Source of the DNA: Climacteris rufus
Lineage: Eukaryota; Chordata; Aves; Passeriformes; Climacteridae
Length of the DNA: 64,000 nt
Assembly: GCA_013398175.1 (NCBI GenBank)
Contig: VZRZ01000586.1
Location: 1,970,591 to 2,034,590, forward strand
Direction: 5' to 3'
Program-made: the position numbers and the translations under genes
Part shown: one piece after another, positions 51,386-64,000 of the stretch
Numbering within the stretch: position 1 is the stretch's first letter
Layout of the letters: each line of letters starts with the position of its first letter
Notes under the pieces: generated by a model
Seen by the model: only the letters and a program-made list of their open reading frames with translations
Database searches by the model: none
What the model was told of the DNA's origin: nothing

Positions 51386-53479
51386 GTGATCAAATAGTCT
51401 TTCAGTTCAAAGTGTGCTCACAGATAAACAGCAAAACTCTCCACAAAGATTTCCGGTACTAGAAAAGCCAAGAGAGATTGGCCCTGACTTATGACTCAAA
51501 AGACTGATACACTATGAGTCATCAAGTTTTCAGACTGTAGAGATATTTCAATATGGGGAAGTGGGAGATTTACAGGAATGAACTATGCATCACAAACTAG
51601 CAGTTGTTTCTGCAAAAAGCAAGTATTTCCCCTTGAGGAAAAAAGTTGGAAGTGTGTACATATCACAGTAACTTCTCACTGCACTTGCAGTGGGATTAAA
51701 TGGCATCATACTAGCATTAGGCTCTTTCATGTCTGAACCATGCACAAAACAGATAACTGAAGAATACACATGCCCTTAATATCTGTTTGGAAATACACAG
51801 AATCTTTTTTCTCCTCCAAATTTCTACACAGAGAATTGCCTTAAGAGAACTAACCTAACTTTAGGTAGAACAATACACACCCTACCTATGAATGTTTCAG
51901 CAGCAGACACGCAGTGAAGGGCATGTTTCGCAGGATTTAAAATTTCCGATGACTCCCCTTCAAGCTCTGCAACAGGACAGCACTGCCATCTACTGCTCAC
52001 TGCCGCAGCAGAACCCTTTCACACACCTCCAAAAAGTCTCCACCAGCTTAAAAACACCACCTCTCCCAAACAGAAGCAAAGACAGAACTTTGAGAAGCCA
52101 GTCCCGGGGAAGCTACCTGCACCAGTAACTCCTCTAGTGATTGTATAATTCTACATAATACAAAACATAAGGCTGTGTTTCTTTAATCAAATGTCTTACG
52201 GAGCGCAAAGGGAAGAGTTGCAGCTGCTCCCCCGAGGGAGTCAGCCAGGTAGCTGTGCAGTGCCCTCTTCCGCTTTCCCACCAATGCAGCTGTACCCTTC
52301 CTCAACACAGAGTCCCTTTTCTATTTTTCAGTCCTTCTCAGAGTACAGACATAAATCTGTTTGTATCCTGAGAAGCTATCCATTTTCACACTTACATAAA
52401 CATTACAAGACTACACAAATTACATAGCCTATATTGTAATCAAAACAATCATTAATTTTTCCAATTTTAGCACAACAAATTTATTTTTACAAATGCTACA
52501 GACAAGACATACCTCCTTTTAAAATAAAGCTTGCGGATAAACCATGGACTAGCTAATAAAAAGGTATTTCATTCTGTCGTTTTAAAGAGTTGCCACAAAG
52601 TTATTGATGTGTTCAAACCATTACAATCACAATCTTGATATGATGAAGAATTTAGTAGAATATATGCACAAGGACATATTTGTGCCACCAACTTGCTGAC
52701 TGAAAGAAAGTCTGACTGGTAAGCTTGAAGGGTTTTGAAGAATTTGTCCTCAAAAGTGTTCTTTCCACTAACAATAGATTTGGATGCCATAGAAACTGAT
52801 GCATATAATTTAAAGAGATTATGATTTTTTTTTTAATGGAGCACATCTCACATGGTATAAAAATAATGATGGTGACACTACTGAAACTTAATCTGTAAAT
52901 ACACTGAAGACAAATTGAACCACCCCAGTATGAAAAACAAGAAAGTTATCACTGTTTAGCAGGGTACAAATAGCCATCACGACGGCTATTAATTGACGTA
53001 ATCACTTCCATCATAAGGCAAGTGTCATACAGTTACAGTACATAGTTACTCAAGCCTTTCAGATTCCATGGCAATAAAAGGTTACCTGTTACCATATGTA
53101 GTAATTCAAACTTGATGGTGACAGGTGGTAGATGTGGAAAACAACTGAGGTGAGAATAATTGTGCAATCTATAATTAGAATATTGTGAAGTTACACAGAC
53201 AGTCCCATTTGCTACTGTTTTGTGGTGTTTGGGGATTTTTTTTTGTATTGTAGAGTGTATCAAAACGTGAAGGACCCTTCAGAAACTTTAAGAATCTTTA
53301 AAATCTTAAAAAAGCCCTCCTAAAAGACCTCTGCAGACACTCTACCCCTCTCTTCTTAAAACAATTCTTCAGAGAATGTGCAAATACAGTTGCTCTGCAG
53401 AACCTACAAAGCAATTCACAGCCTTCTCTATTTTCTATACCTGGCAGACAAAAAGAAATACAGATTAATTTTTTCACAG

Positions 53480-55546
53480 GTGACATTATACTGGGGATCT
53501 GCTTCAGGCCACCCAAACAGGAAGACCAACCTGATGAGGTCCCCTACAGACAGACAGGAGTGGCCTTATGTTCCCATGTCCTTGTCCTCGTGGGGAACTT
53601 CAAACTCCCCAATATCTGTTGGAGGGACAACACAGCAGGGCACAGGCAATCCAGGAGGTTCTTGGAATGTGTTAGTGGTGAGTTACTTCTCCAGGTGACA
53701 GGTAGCCTGGGAAGAATACCAAGCAACCAAGAATCACATTAGGAAAGCTGAAGTCCTGAAACAATTAAATCTGGCCAGGGACATTAAGGGCAATAAGAAA
53801 AGCTTCTTTATGTGTGTGATAAAAGGAAGAATAGGGAAAGTAAAGTCCCTGTCCATAAAGAAAGGGACAAGGAAAAGGAGAAGGCTGAAGTATTCAATGA
53901 CTTTGTTGCTTTCACTCTTCACTGGCAAACATTGCAGTCATACTGCCCAAGTAGCAGAAGTTGCAGAAGGAAAAGGAAGGGAGTGGGAGAATGAAGAATC
54001 ACTCACCATAAAAGAGGATCAGGTTCAACACCATCTGAGGATCCTAAAGGTGCACAAGCCCAGGGGACCTGCTAATACACATCCACAGGTCTTGAAGCAG
54101 CTGCCCAAGGAAGTGGCTAAGCCACTGTGAATCATATTTGAGAAGTTCAGTAAAGTTCCCACTGACTACAAAAGGGGAAATATAATGCCCATTTTTAAAA
54201 GAGAGGTAAGGAGAACATGAGAAACTACAGGGCTGAGAGTGTCACCTTAGTTCCCAGAAAGATCATGGAGCAGATTCTCCCCAAAGCTATGGCAATGCAC
54301 ATGGAAAATAAGGAGGTGAGTGGTGATATCCAGCACAGCTTCATGCCTGACAAATCTGGTGGCCTTCTCTGACAGGATTAGGGATGGGTGGTGGATGAGG
54401 GAAGAGCAACTGACATCATCTGCCTGAACTTGTGCAAAGCATTTGACCCTGTTCTACGCGACAGCATCATCTCTAAAGTGGAGAAAACGGATTTGATAGA
54501 TGGACCACTCATTGGGTAAGAAATTGGCTGGGTTGCCACACTCAAAGAGCCGTGGTCAATGTCTCATTGTCCAAGTGGAGATCAGTGATGAGTACCATTC
54601 CTCATGGGATGGTATTGGGATCAACATGGCTTAACATCTTCACTGGCAACATGGATGGTGGGATTGCGTGCACCTTCAGCAAGTTTGTCAACAGCACCAA
54701 ACAGTGTGGTGCAGGCAACACACTGGAGGGTAGGGAGGGCATTCAGAAAGGTCTTGACAGGCTTGAGAAGAGGCCCTGTGTGAATCTCAAGAAGTTCAAC
54801 AAAGCCAGGTGCTGCACCTGGGTTGGGACAATCCCAAGTACAGGTACAGGCTGGGCAGAGAACGCACTGAGTGCAGCTTAGGATTTCTGGCAGCCATAAA
54901 GTTCAATATGACCCAGCAATGTGCACTCTCACTCAGAAAGCCAAGGAAATCCTGGGCTGCATCCAAAGCAGCAGGGCCAGCAGGGTAAGGAAGGGGATTC
55001 TGCCCCTCTGCTGTGCCCTCCTGAGACCCCACCTGGAACACTGTTTCCAGCTCTGGGGCACCCAAATAAGAAGGACACAGACCTGTTAGAACAGACCCAA
55101 GAAGAGTCACAAAAGTGCTCAGAAGACTGGAGCACCTGTCCTATGAAGGGAGACAGAGAGCTGGGCTCGTTCATCCCAGAGAAGAGAAGGCTGCAGGGAG
55201 GCCTTATTACACCTTCCAGTACTTGAAGGGGCCTGCAGGAAAGCTAGAAAGGGACTTTAGACAAGGGCAAGCAGTGATAGGACAAGAGGGAACAGCTTCA
55301 AACCAAAAGAGGATAGATTTATATTAGGTATTAGTAAGAAACTCTTTATTGTGAGGGTGGTGAGTCACTGGAACAGGTTGTCCAGAGAAGTTGTTAATGA
55401 CCCATCCCTAGGAGTGTTCAAAAGAAGGGTGGCTGGGGCTCTGAGCAACCTTATTTAGTGAAAGGTGTACAGGTCCATGCCAGGGGTATTGGAACTGGAA
55501 AATCTTTAGCGTCCCTTCCAACCCAAACCATCCTATGGTTATATGA
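53480..55546 (+). mobile_element. CR1 LINE, long decayed copy with endonuclease end, RT and 3' UTR
   Basis: About 2.1 kb in plus orientation, antisense to ARL15. In order it shows the C-terminal part of the apurinic endonuclease domain (a GNFKLPNICWRDNTAGHRQS version of the GDFN motif near 53590), a linker (ARDIKGNKKSFF near 53780), the early RT region (LKVHKPRGPANTHPQVLK near 54050), CLNLCKAFDPVLRD (RT core with an altered F-D-V motif near 54430), the ILGCIQSS segment near 54950 and the 3' UTR. It ends CCCTTCCAACCCAAACCATC near 55530. Many frameshifts and stops make it dead. Single-frame pieces of up to 109 codons (for example 53810-54130 and 54552-54881) are fragments of this element and not separate genes. 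Confidence 0.93.
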
Positions 55547-55791
55547 ACTCGAAAGCTAAAGAGACTCAATTTTCGTACTTCCTATCAGGAAGGGCTGACC
55601 ACATGAATCATTCTCTCTGTGCAATAGATGTGGAAAGAGATTTTAAGATACAAGCTGGCAGACTATCAAATTCAACCTGAAGAATTTATCTAGAACATAC
55701 AGAAATGAACTTTCAGATTTTGTATATACAAATTACTACCTTTTTCTTACAAGCTACAACTCTTTAACTTGAAGCCACTGGTGAAGAAGGG
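55547..55791. other. Spacer between CR1 copy and solo LTR
   Basis: Unremarkable AT-rich DNA. Its last five bases (AAGGG, 55787-55791) are the left target-site duplication of the LTR. Confidence 0.8.
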
Positions 55792-56366
55792 TATACTGCT
55801 TTTTTATGGGGTAGGGTTAATTTTCTTCACAGCCACTGGTATGGGGCTGTGTTTTGGATTTGTACTGAACACAGGGTTGATAATACAGAGGTGTGCTGTT
55901 ATGACTGAGCAGGTTTTACACAGAGCCAAGGGTCTCTTCTGTTTTTTGCACAGCCACAGTGGTGAGGGGAATGGCGGTGCATAAGAGACTGATAGGATAC
56001 ACAGCTGGGACAGGTGACCCAGCTGTTCAAAGGGATATTCCAAACCATGTGACATCATGCTCACTATATAATGTGGGGGCAGAAGGAGGAATGGGGGGAC
56101 ATTTGGAGTGATGGTGTTTGTCTTCCCAAGTCACTGTTGTGTGTGCTGGGGTCCTGCTCTCCTGGAGATGGCCAAACACCTGCCTGCCCATGGGAAGCTA
56201 AATTCCTTGTTGCTTTGCCCGTGTGTGCAGCTTCTGCTTTCCCCATTAAACTGTCTGTATCTCAACCCACAAGTTTTCCAGCTTTGACCCTTCTGATTCT
56301 CTGCCCGACCCCACTGGTGGGGCAGTGAGGTTGGGCTTGGCTGCTGCCTGGGGTTAAACCACGACA
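55792..56366 (+). mobile_element. Solo LTR of an endogenous retrovirus (ERVL-like, avian)
   Basis: This 575 bp LTR has a perfect 5 bp target duplication, AAGGG at 55787-55791 and at 56367-56371, as produced by ERVL-type integrases. The right end is the expected CA (CCACGACA). The left end reads TATACTG where TG is expected, most simply a G-to-A change. It contains TATATAA at 56065-56071, ATTAAA as a poly(A) signal at 56245-56250, and a short hairpin CCCCACTGGTGGGG downstream of it. Features such as TCTCAACCCACAAG and GGGGTTAAACCACGACA recall a family common in songbirds. No internal viral region, primer-binding site or second LTR flanks it, so it arose by LTR-LTR recombination. It encodes nothing. 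It is antisense to ARL15. Confidence 0.88.
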
Positions 56367-59300
56367 AAGGGATACAGGCAAACACTACCTACCAAAGAGA
56401 CACTTAAAATGTCTATAATATAAAAACAGAATTTTGAAATTGAAACCCAGTTGGTGCTTGTTTTGGTAGTTCCCCCTTTTTCAATCTGAAGAAATATGAT
56501 CAGCTTTGCACCTACGCTAAGTAACTTATGAATACAAAACCTAATACTGACTTAACTTCTTTACATTTCTTTACACCCAGTAAAAGGAAACATAAACAAA
56601 GCTCCTCCATAAACAAAGTTCTTCTCTTTCCAAAATGAATGTCTAAGGTCACAGGTCTACTTCTATGTTTAGACTGAGAAGTAAAACCAGTCTGTAGCAA
56701 AGAAATAGTAACCAACAGGATGCTCATACTGAAAATTACTTTGGCTGTTTTATTTTTCTTACGCAAAAGATACTAACTCATCTTTGGCAGCCTGATTAAA
56801 ATCATGTCACTCCATTATCAGGGTGTCAGCTGTTCCCTCCTCACAAGATGATTTCTGGGAATTAATACTGAAACAAAATTATGTAAGTTGCAAAAGAACA
56901 GAAGGAGAAAAGAGTAGCTAGAATTCTTAGACAAACAGTCTTCAAGGTGTCCTCTTCTGGGAAAAAAAAAATCCATTATTTGATAGAAATTGTAGCATTC
57001 CTGACAGTAACAGAGAAAAGCAGGAGTCTAGTACACACATTTGTCTGAGAAAAAGCAAACAACATTCTTATGACAATGATGAAATAGTTTCCATTCCAAC
57101 GGTAACTCAGGATGATGTTAAACAGCAGCCATTAATTGGACACTTTTACTTCAGCAAAGCTGAATAACTTGGATACAAGTATGCTGAGAGATGGCATAGG
57201 TACTGGCTAGACTGGTAATGCTTACTGTCATTAACTTCTGAAAAACTGGAATTGGAAAAGTTCACAAGAACAGCAAGAACAGAACTGCTATGTCAATATT
57301 TACAAAAGAGAAACTGGATGCACTAAATAATTATGTCTGTCAGCCTGAAGAAGATTTTGTGAGGAAAAATAATTTTTATGTAGTGAAATAGCTGATGAAA
57401 GATTTTATTATGAACAATTAAATTAAATTACACAATGAATACCAATCAACACGTCTACAGACAATACACTTACTGTTCTAAAACTGGGTGTAAAAGAGTA
57501 TGACTTTATGTAATATTCTCAGTCTTCTGTAATACACTCAGTTTGGCACTGTAGGATATTTTGCTTAATCCATTAGAACAATCCAATACCAACAAAACAC
57601 TTTTAAAACTGTGTAAGTCTATTTGATTTATGGGCTGCTGGAGACACCTGTAAAAAAGGTGCTTTCATAGAGTGATGGTTTTCTACTGTAATCCCATCCA
57701 TGGGACTGTCTGATATTTAAGAGCACCCACCCCAAAGAAGCCCAAGATCACCAGAAGCAGTGAAACACTGATAAAAAATGAAAAACACATTGGTACCAGT
57801 AACACAGCAATACAACTTGGAAGAGACACTACTTGAATGAATCTACATAAAATAATCTGTTTAAAGTGACTAGACGTGCACTGGGTTTCTTGGCAAGAAG
57901 ACTGTAGAAAGCAAATCGCAGGCCACATTGACTGTTCTGAGCACAGCCAATGACTGGTTGGCCTAACAAGAAATAAGTGTATGCATATTTGCATCTAGAA
58001 AGTAAATCAATGAGAGCACTTTCTGCCCTGGAAAACAATGCCTCTGAAAATGCTTTTGGGCATGGTAACTAAATTTGCATGGGGCATCTATAAGGATTGG
58101 TCATTGCCTCAAAGGCTGCTTTGGAGATTAGGGAATTGCTAAATTGGAAAAGTAAGAAGCTATGATGTCTGCAGTAGACACAAGAATAATCCCATGGCAT
58201 TGCTGTTGTTGGTCCTGATGTCCACAAAGAAGAGTGTTCAATATGGAGAACAGAATCCAAGGGGTCAGGGAAGAGTGACTAGAACGGAATGGTGAAAGAG
58301 CAGAAAAAAATCTCAGATAGTTCAGAGATTGAGGAACTCATAAATTTTACCTTGCAAGATAAAAATTCAGGGCAATCTTCCTCAAAACATGCAGAAGAGG
58401 ACCAAAACCACAACAGATATTCATTAAAGAAGAGGCAATCAAACAACAGAACTTCTTGCCCAGAGTATAGTGGATTTTCTACTACTGAAAATACTCAAAT
58501 CAGATCTTTTGACCTTCATCCCAAAATGTTTAGAGGATATCTGTAGATTTATTATGAGTAAACATAATCAGAATGAAACCTTCTGGACTTATATCTATTC
58601 ATTTGGATATCCAAAAGAATGAGTCTGGACAACCAGCAACCATGGCTTTACTAAAACAAAAAAGGCAGTGCACATCGTCGAGATGAGTAGTTCCATGCTT
58701 GGTTCCACTGGTGCCATCATGGGCTGTTCAACATTTCACAGAGCTGACAGAAGCCCACAATAAGCTAAAGTATCTCAGACGCAGAGATAGCTCACATTCA
58801 GAGAAGTAACTCTGACAGGGACCATACAGAGTTCACTAAATTGCAACTGCTATAGGCTGATTTTTGCTTATTAATCTTAAGGAGTTCAGACAGAACAAAC
58901 AGCACAAAGTACAAAACCAGCATAATTTCTCATTTAAAACATAACAGCACAATCTCTACAATACTGAGGGAAGTACCTCTTTCAGGAGGACCCTGGTGCA
59001 TGTCAGGACCTAGAAGAAAAGCACATCTTTCCATAGGATGCCCTGCTGGACAGAGCAGCAGAAAAAGCTTCCTGCTTACCTAGTCTGTCACAGGGACTTC
59101 AGTATATACAGAAGCAAGAGGAAAAAGAAAAGTGGCAGAGGGGGAACAGGAACACCCTTTTGTACTTCTCATTTCCCTCCCTGCTACAGATACGAAGCCA
59201 GCCACAGGGGCTGGTTAAGGAAAGAAAGGAGACCTGAAAATGTTAAAAGTGAGATGGTCACTACTCCTTCTACAACTGAGAGGCCACAGAATGTTTCTTT

Positions 59301-62300
59301 GACCCTGCAGATGGACACAAATGAGGAAGTATTTTTCTCATGCACTCCCAAGTAAGTCTGGAGGACAGAACCAAAAGATGAAACATATTGACTTCAGTGT
59401 ATTTCATCTGGCTGCCTGCTTCAGAAAGCTTTTTGTAAACTTTATTTCTTGTTCCACATTTAGTGCATGTCACCAAATTCCACAGAAAATGCATCCAGAT
59501 TTTTGTGGAAGAAATTCAATTTTGTTGCAAGCATCACTCCAGAGAACTTTATGTGTAAAAGTTAAGGTGTGCTGTTCACCTCTAACATCAACTAGTAAAA
59601 GGTTTTCCAGGCTAACTTATGCTGCTGGTCACACATATGTAATTCCTATGATTTTAATAGATGTGCACAACTCTAATTTGGTGAACACCAGCAGTAACGT
59701 AGCCAGTGAAGCAAGCAAAACCAGCTCCTAACACAGAGAGCAGTTTGACTTAACAGCTTTTATTTACTCCATTTTGTGCAGTAACAAACAGTATTTCTAT
59801 TTACATCCAAAAATAGTCTATGTGTTCATATAAACAGGCCTGTAAAGTCTGCACTGACTCAAGAATTGAAATTATGTCTGTAGATGACCATTACTGTGTT
59901 GCAGTTTAGACAGCTTTTATTCAAACCAATGCAGTAGAGGAAATTTATCCTATGTGCAGTGAGCTTGAAAGAAAGGACAGACACCAAAATTGTCACTCAG
60001 AAAAAGATCAGTTTCTGCTGAAACCACACTTCCTTTTCCCATATGGGAAATTACTATAGGAAACCTAACAACTGAGAAAACATTTCAGAGAAGAGTGTGC
60101 ATACACACCCACTTTGGAACAGATTACCAATTGTTAGGCTAGTGAAGGCAAGCATATTTCTCTAAAGCAATCCCTTCTCCTCTCAGGAGATAAATCTTAG
60201 GCAAACAATACTTGCTAGCAATGAAAACATAAGATGTCAACAGCTTTCTAGTTTGTTATGTTACTTAATATCAAGTTTGTGCAGAGCACAGTGTTGGAAT
60301 TTAAAAAAGACAGGAAAAAAAAGCAGAAAGTAATTTCTAATGTTGTTTAGGTCAAATTCAGAACATAATAGTTAGAAAAGCCTGGAATGATTCTGAACTA
60401 CAAGAGGCCTGTAGGAGTCTTAGAGATGTCCTCATGAGCCAAACAGGCATAAACAAAACACAGCCTTAAATATGAGATAAATCTGAGTTTAAATTGAGCC
60501 AATGTGGATAAAAAGAAAATAAAATGAACAAATTCTGCCTGACCTGAAACCCTCAGTAAGCCACAACGTCAGCCCTCTCCAAAGGGCTGCAAAATGAAAC
60601 AGATGTGGCTAAATAGACAATACCATATTCTAAGAAATCTCCCCCTGAAAATTCAGCTCATATTTAATGACTTGCGTATAGATATCATATAAGGTGCACT
60701 TTTTCCATGGCAAACCTTAAATATAAGTCGCTTCCAGTAATGATAAATTGTTTCTAGTTCAGATAACAGTTTACAGATGGAAGATGTGTGCTCCTACCTT
60801 GCACAGTTTTATTTCAATATTTAGGGATTATTTAGCACACATTAGTCCACAAAATGTCTTTCAGCTTCCATATGTAGCAAGATCTAGAGTATGGCATGTG
60901 TCTAACATGAGAAGACCAAGACTAACTCATGATCTAGAGAAACACATATAGTAATGCCCAGAAGTACGACAGAGGACATCTGTGAACAAAATTTGGCACA
61001 AATTTCTTACAAAATGCGTGTCTTAATGACTGATGATACAAGTATTTTAGACATAATAGCCCAGTTCGAGCCAACACTCCTTCTTTGAGCATGCAGCCAA
61101 ACTGAAAGAAAAGCTTATGAGAATTTCTAAGCAACTCATATTGAACCAGGTGATGCAAAGTTGGCACTGGAATGCTGTCTTGGTTAATGTCCTGATTTGG
61201 ACCAAACGCTTCTAAGTCTAATATGAATAGTGCAGCAACTTCATATGAGATAGGAAAAAGTCTTTAACATGCAGGCAAGACTTACTTGGAAAATGCCAGA
61301 AGTTCAAGAGCATTCGGAGAAGCCTCACAAAGACCAACACACTCTCATTCAACACTAACAGTACAATTTTAAGAGAACCTTATGAATATTTAATATAATC
61401 TGATGAGGAAAGGCTTTTGTTGTTAGGAGTTAGAGCAGTTAAATAAAAGTTGTCAGAAAAACACAGGGCCAAGATAGATTCAGAAGAGATGACTGAGTCA
61501 GCCAACAAGGTATGAAAGAACAAGGCCTGAAACATCACAAACCTGTAAGAGCAGAAAATCCAATACTTTCCTTTTGCTAGCTCTGCAGGTTACATAATCA
61601 ATACAGGAATTGCATAGGCAGAAAAAAAACCCTCCACTTTAAAAAGTGATCAGTTTCCTGGGCTTAAATCTTCAGATATGTTTAACTCTAGCATCAAAAT
61701 TTGAGTTACGGTGTTCCATATTCGACATTGTACTTTTCCTCAGTTTCCAGGACAAATGATAATTAAAAGGACCTAGAATAAACAGAAGATAAAGCAACAG
61801 GTGGGGAAAGGCCCAGGAGGCCTAGAAAGTACAAAGGAATAAGGCTTGCGGAAACCTGATGTTGGCAAATTAAGTCTTCACTCAGCAGCTGAACAAATTC
61901 TCTAAGGCTGCCACTGTAGATAATTTTATAATCTCTCAAAATAAGTCCCAAGACAGAAACCAAAAGATTTGCATTAAGAAACACTTTTTTCCGCATATTG
62001 TTCATTAGCAACAAGACAATATGAACAGAACACCCTTGATCATTTTCATAGTATTAGCTGTCCTTTCAGTATTTTCTACAAAAACTTTAGGACTAACCTT
62101 ATCATGCATAACTTTCTTCAAATCTTGAGAACAATGTCAATGCAAACTCCATTACCATGCTGCAAATAAGAGAAATGCAGGACTTACAGTGATGCTACAA
62201 ACAAGTATACTGTACTGGTTCATGATATGCTCTAAGAGGTGCTATATAGAGCATTTACAGTGATAGTAAAAATTGATGACCTTTCCCTCCATAGTATGAA

Positions 62301-64000
62301 ACAAGAGCACACATGGAGTGGACACTTTTCAGTCTATATTAACTTAAAGAGACACAGCAAAAGGTGTCATGGGACAACTAACACTCAAATAAGTCAAAGG
62401 GGCAGGCTCACACCTTTCTGTGCCCCTTCCCAGATCCATATTCTTGGTGCTAATCTGCTCCCTCAAATGAGACCATACATGTACACTGAACTGTCAGAAA
62501 TCCCCTGTAAGGATGAAGAAAATAAACCAGCTTGCTAAACTGGCAAAAAAGTAAACAGGAGGGTATAACCACCACACACTTTATCCCCCATGTCAAAGCA
62601 AAAAAAAAAACTGGGGGCTGGGTCATAAACCTCAGAGTAAAATGCCCTTTTCAGCAGCAAACTGGTCCTGGCAGTTCAGCTGTTCCCCAAAGTCTCATTC
62701 TAGCCATTCCCTCATTTTACAGGTTTGAACATCTACCTCAAAAAGAATTTGAAAAATATCACAGCTGTCCATAACATTACAAACAATGTAGGTGTTTCAA
62801 CGAAACAAGATCTCCAGGCTCTAGCTCAAAACTATCTAGATACTTCTGCTAGTTCTCACTCCGCTGAGTCTAAAACTTTATTCCTGGTTGAACAATTAAA
62901 TCTTAACTAAAGAGTTAAGAACTCTTAATTTTCATTTGCCTTCTCCCCCCCCTCTGATAAACACCATGCTCTTTCACATTTGGAGCCACTGCTGGATTTC
63001 AGCACTGGCTTAACTTGTTTGTTTGCATCCTGAGGTTTTCTTCTAGGCTCTGTTTGTTCTCAAATAAATCCAGAATCTCTCTTCTCTGTAGTTCTTGGCA
63101 CTCATCAGCTTTCTTCATGAGCTTTGCAATACAAGACCTAAGGTGAGACAATTCAGAATCTGTCCCTGCCAAGGACACAACTGTCTAACCAGAAGGGATT
63201 TACACCAGTTCTCTTCACAAACCAGACAAATCTATCTTCTTGGCATGTCTTTTTTCAGAGTGCCTAATAGCTTAGTCAAGATAATGGAAATGCCAGAATG
63301 GCAAACAGAGGAGTAGAGGTGTCACAGGAAACCTCTGCTTGCCTCAAAAATCTTGCACCTCTTTCCAAGAATTAGCTATGTAAAAACAACTCTGCTTTGA
63401 AAAGTCACAGTGACAAATTTGCTCTTTCTTTTCTGGTAATATTCCATAATTGGAAACAAAAGATAGATAAGATTCCTTCTCCAAGGACAACTGCACAATG
63501 ATCTGGAGATGAGGTGCTTGTAAAAACAGTAACTATGCTAAAGAGTGTCTACTTCAAAACAAACAAACAAAAAGATCCCCCTCCCAAAATGTACAATACA
63601 GCAAAACCCCACTGTTACAAGGTACTATGGTATCCAGTAATTGACAAGAAGCAATAGATTCTAGCCATTTCCCCAGCAGCAAACACACTCAGAGAGCTGC
63701 AATGCTAGGAAAAAGACAGACAGATTGTAAGGAAAACAAAATGTTTAAAACCCAAATTTAACAATTAGGTACTGTGAAAAATCTTCAAAAACTTCCACAA
63801 GTAGACATGGGGAGTTTTTATGTTTTTACTGAATGCTGGAGACCCCAACTGGACCACAGGTACAAAGTATGACAGTTTTTTATGTCCTTATCTCCTAAAC
63901 AAATGCTCCAGGGAGTAACAGCTCTACTACACATTACTCACACGCCCACAAGAGGTTTGTTTCTACAAAAACCAAATTTGAAAAACCCAAACACACAAAA
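56367..64000 (-). other. ARL15: ARL15 intron, part 5 (to right edge)
   Basis: AT-rich DNA beginning with the right target duplication of the LTR. Open frames of 136 codons (59321-59731 plus), 105 codons (59038-59355 plus), 103 codons (57683-57994 minus) and a hydrophilic Ser/Asn-rich 85 codons (58289-58546 plus) have no recognisable domain or neighbouring splice evidence. No CpG island or ARL15 first exon is seen, so the promoter is probably further right. No RNA gene or further repeat was recognised. Confidence 0.75.

Larger units (their letters stand above)
50526..53479 (-). other. ARL15: ARL15 intron, part 4
   Basis: AT-rich sequence with an 18 bp perfect palindrome (50732-50749), an A16 run (51370-51385), a small GC-richer patch (51890-52300) and a hairpin next to an ATF-like site (52969-53000). 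No gene or RNA was recognised. Confidence 0.75.

Noticed and set aside
53810..54881. Several 60-109 codon frames that look like separate small genes
   Set aside because: All are fragments of one decayed CR1 endonuclease/RT reading frame broken by frameshifts and stops.
58289..58546. Ser/Asn/Lys-rich 85-codon plus-strand frame
   Set aside because: The composition reflects A-rich DNA; no family resemblance or conserved motif.
59321..59731. 136-codon ATG-initiated frame on the plus strand
   Set aside because: With about one stop per 16 codons and thousands of start codons in the six frames, a frame of this length is expected roughly once by chance. No domain, splice signal pairing or poly(A) context supports it.

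Overview
The window is vertebrate nuclear DNA, almost certainly from a bird and probably a neoavian or passerine. It is AT-rich and CpG-poor, with one spliced gene and very long introns. It carries CR1 LINE fragments with the typical avian 3' ends, plus a solo LTR of a type I associate with songbird ERVL-like elements. There is no bacterial organisation: no operons, ribosome-binding sites, CRISPR arrays or insertion sequences. Most open frames above 60 codons are chance frames in intronic DNA.

The only cellular gene I can support is ARL15 (ADP-ribosylation factor-like GTPase 15), read on the minus strand. Three consecutive coding exons are present: 26027-26171 (P-loop), 23180-23239 (switch I to the start of switch II) and 10828-11036 (switch II, central strands, NHQD base-binding motif). 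Their splice phases join exactly. Together they encode about residues 17-154 of a protein of about 204. The first coding exon (about 16 residues and the promoter) and the last (about 50 residues and the 3' UTR) are not visible and should lie beyond the right and left ends of the window. The introns are over 37.8 kb (26172-64000 and beyond), 2787 bp (23240-26026), 12143 bp (11037-23179) and over 10.8 kb (1-10827 and beyond).

The introns hold six CR1 fragments. Three are minus-strand (6690-6760, 20638-21600, 31731-32285) and three plus-strand (45035-45350, 50460-50525, and a 2.1 kb copy with decayed endonuclease and reverse transcriptase at 53480-55546). A 575 bp solo LTR at 55792-56366 is flanked by a perfect 5 bp target duplication. 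There are also homopolymers, A-rich low-complexity DNA and small tandem repeats.

I found no new biological system. The points most worth a second look are a perfect AGGTCA direct repeat with 3 bp spacing (5308-5322), a palindromic CRE next to an octamer about 1.2 kb upstream of the P-loop exon (27351-27378), a strong G-quadruplex motif (34929-34956), an exact 26 bp repeat 3.3 kb apart (33117 and 36441), and two GC- and CpG-richer islands (about 42900-43440 and 45960-46850) that could be regulatory elements or unannotated exons.
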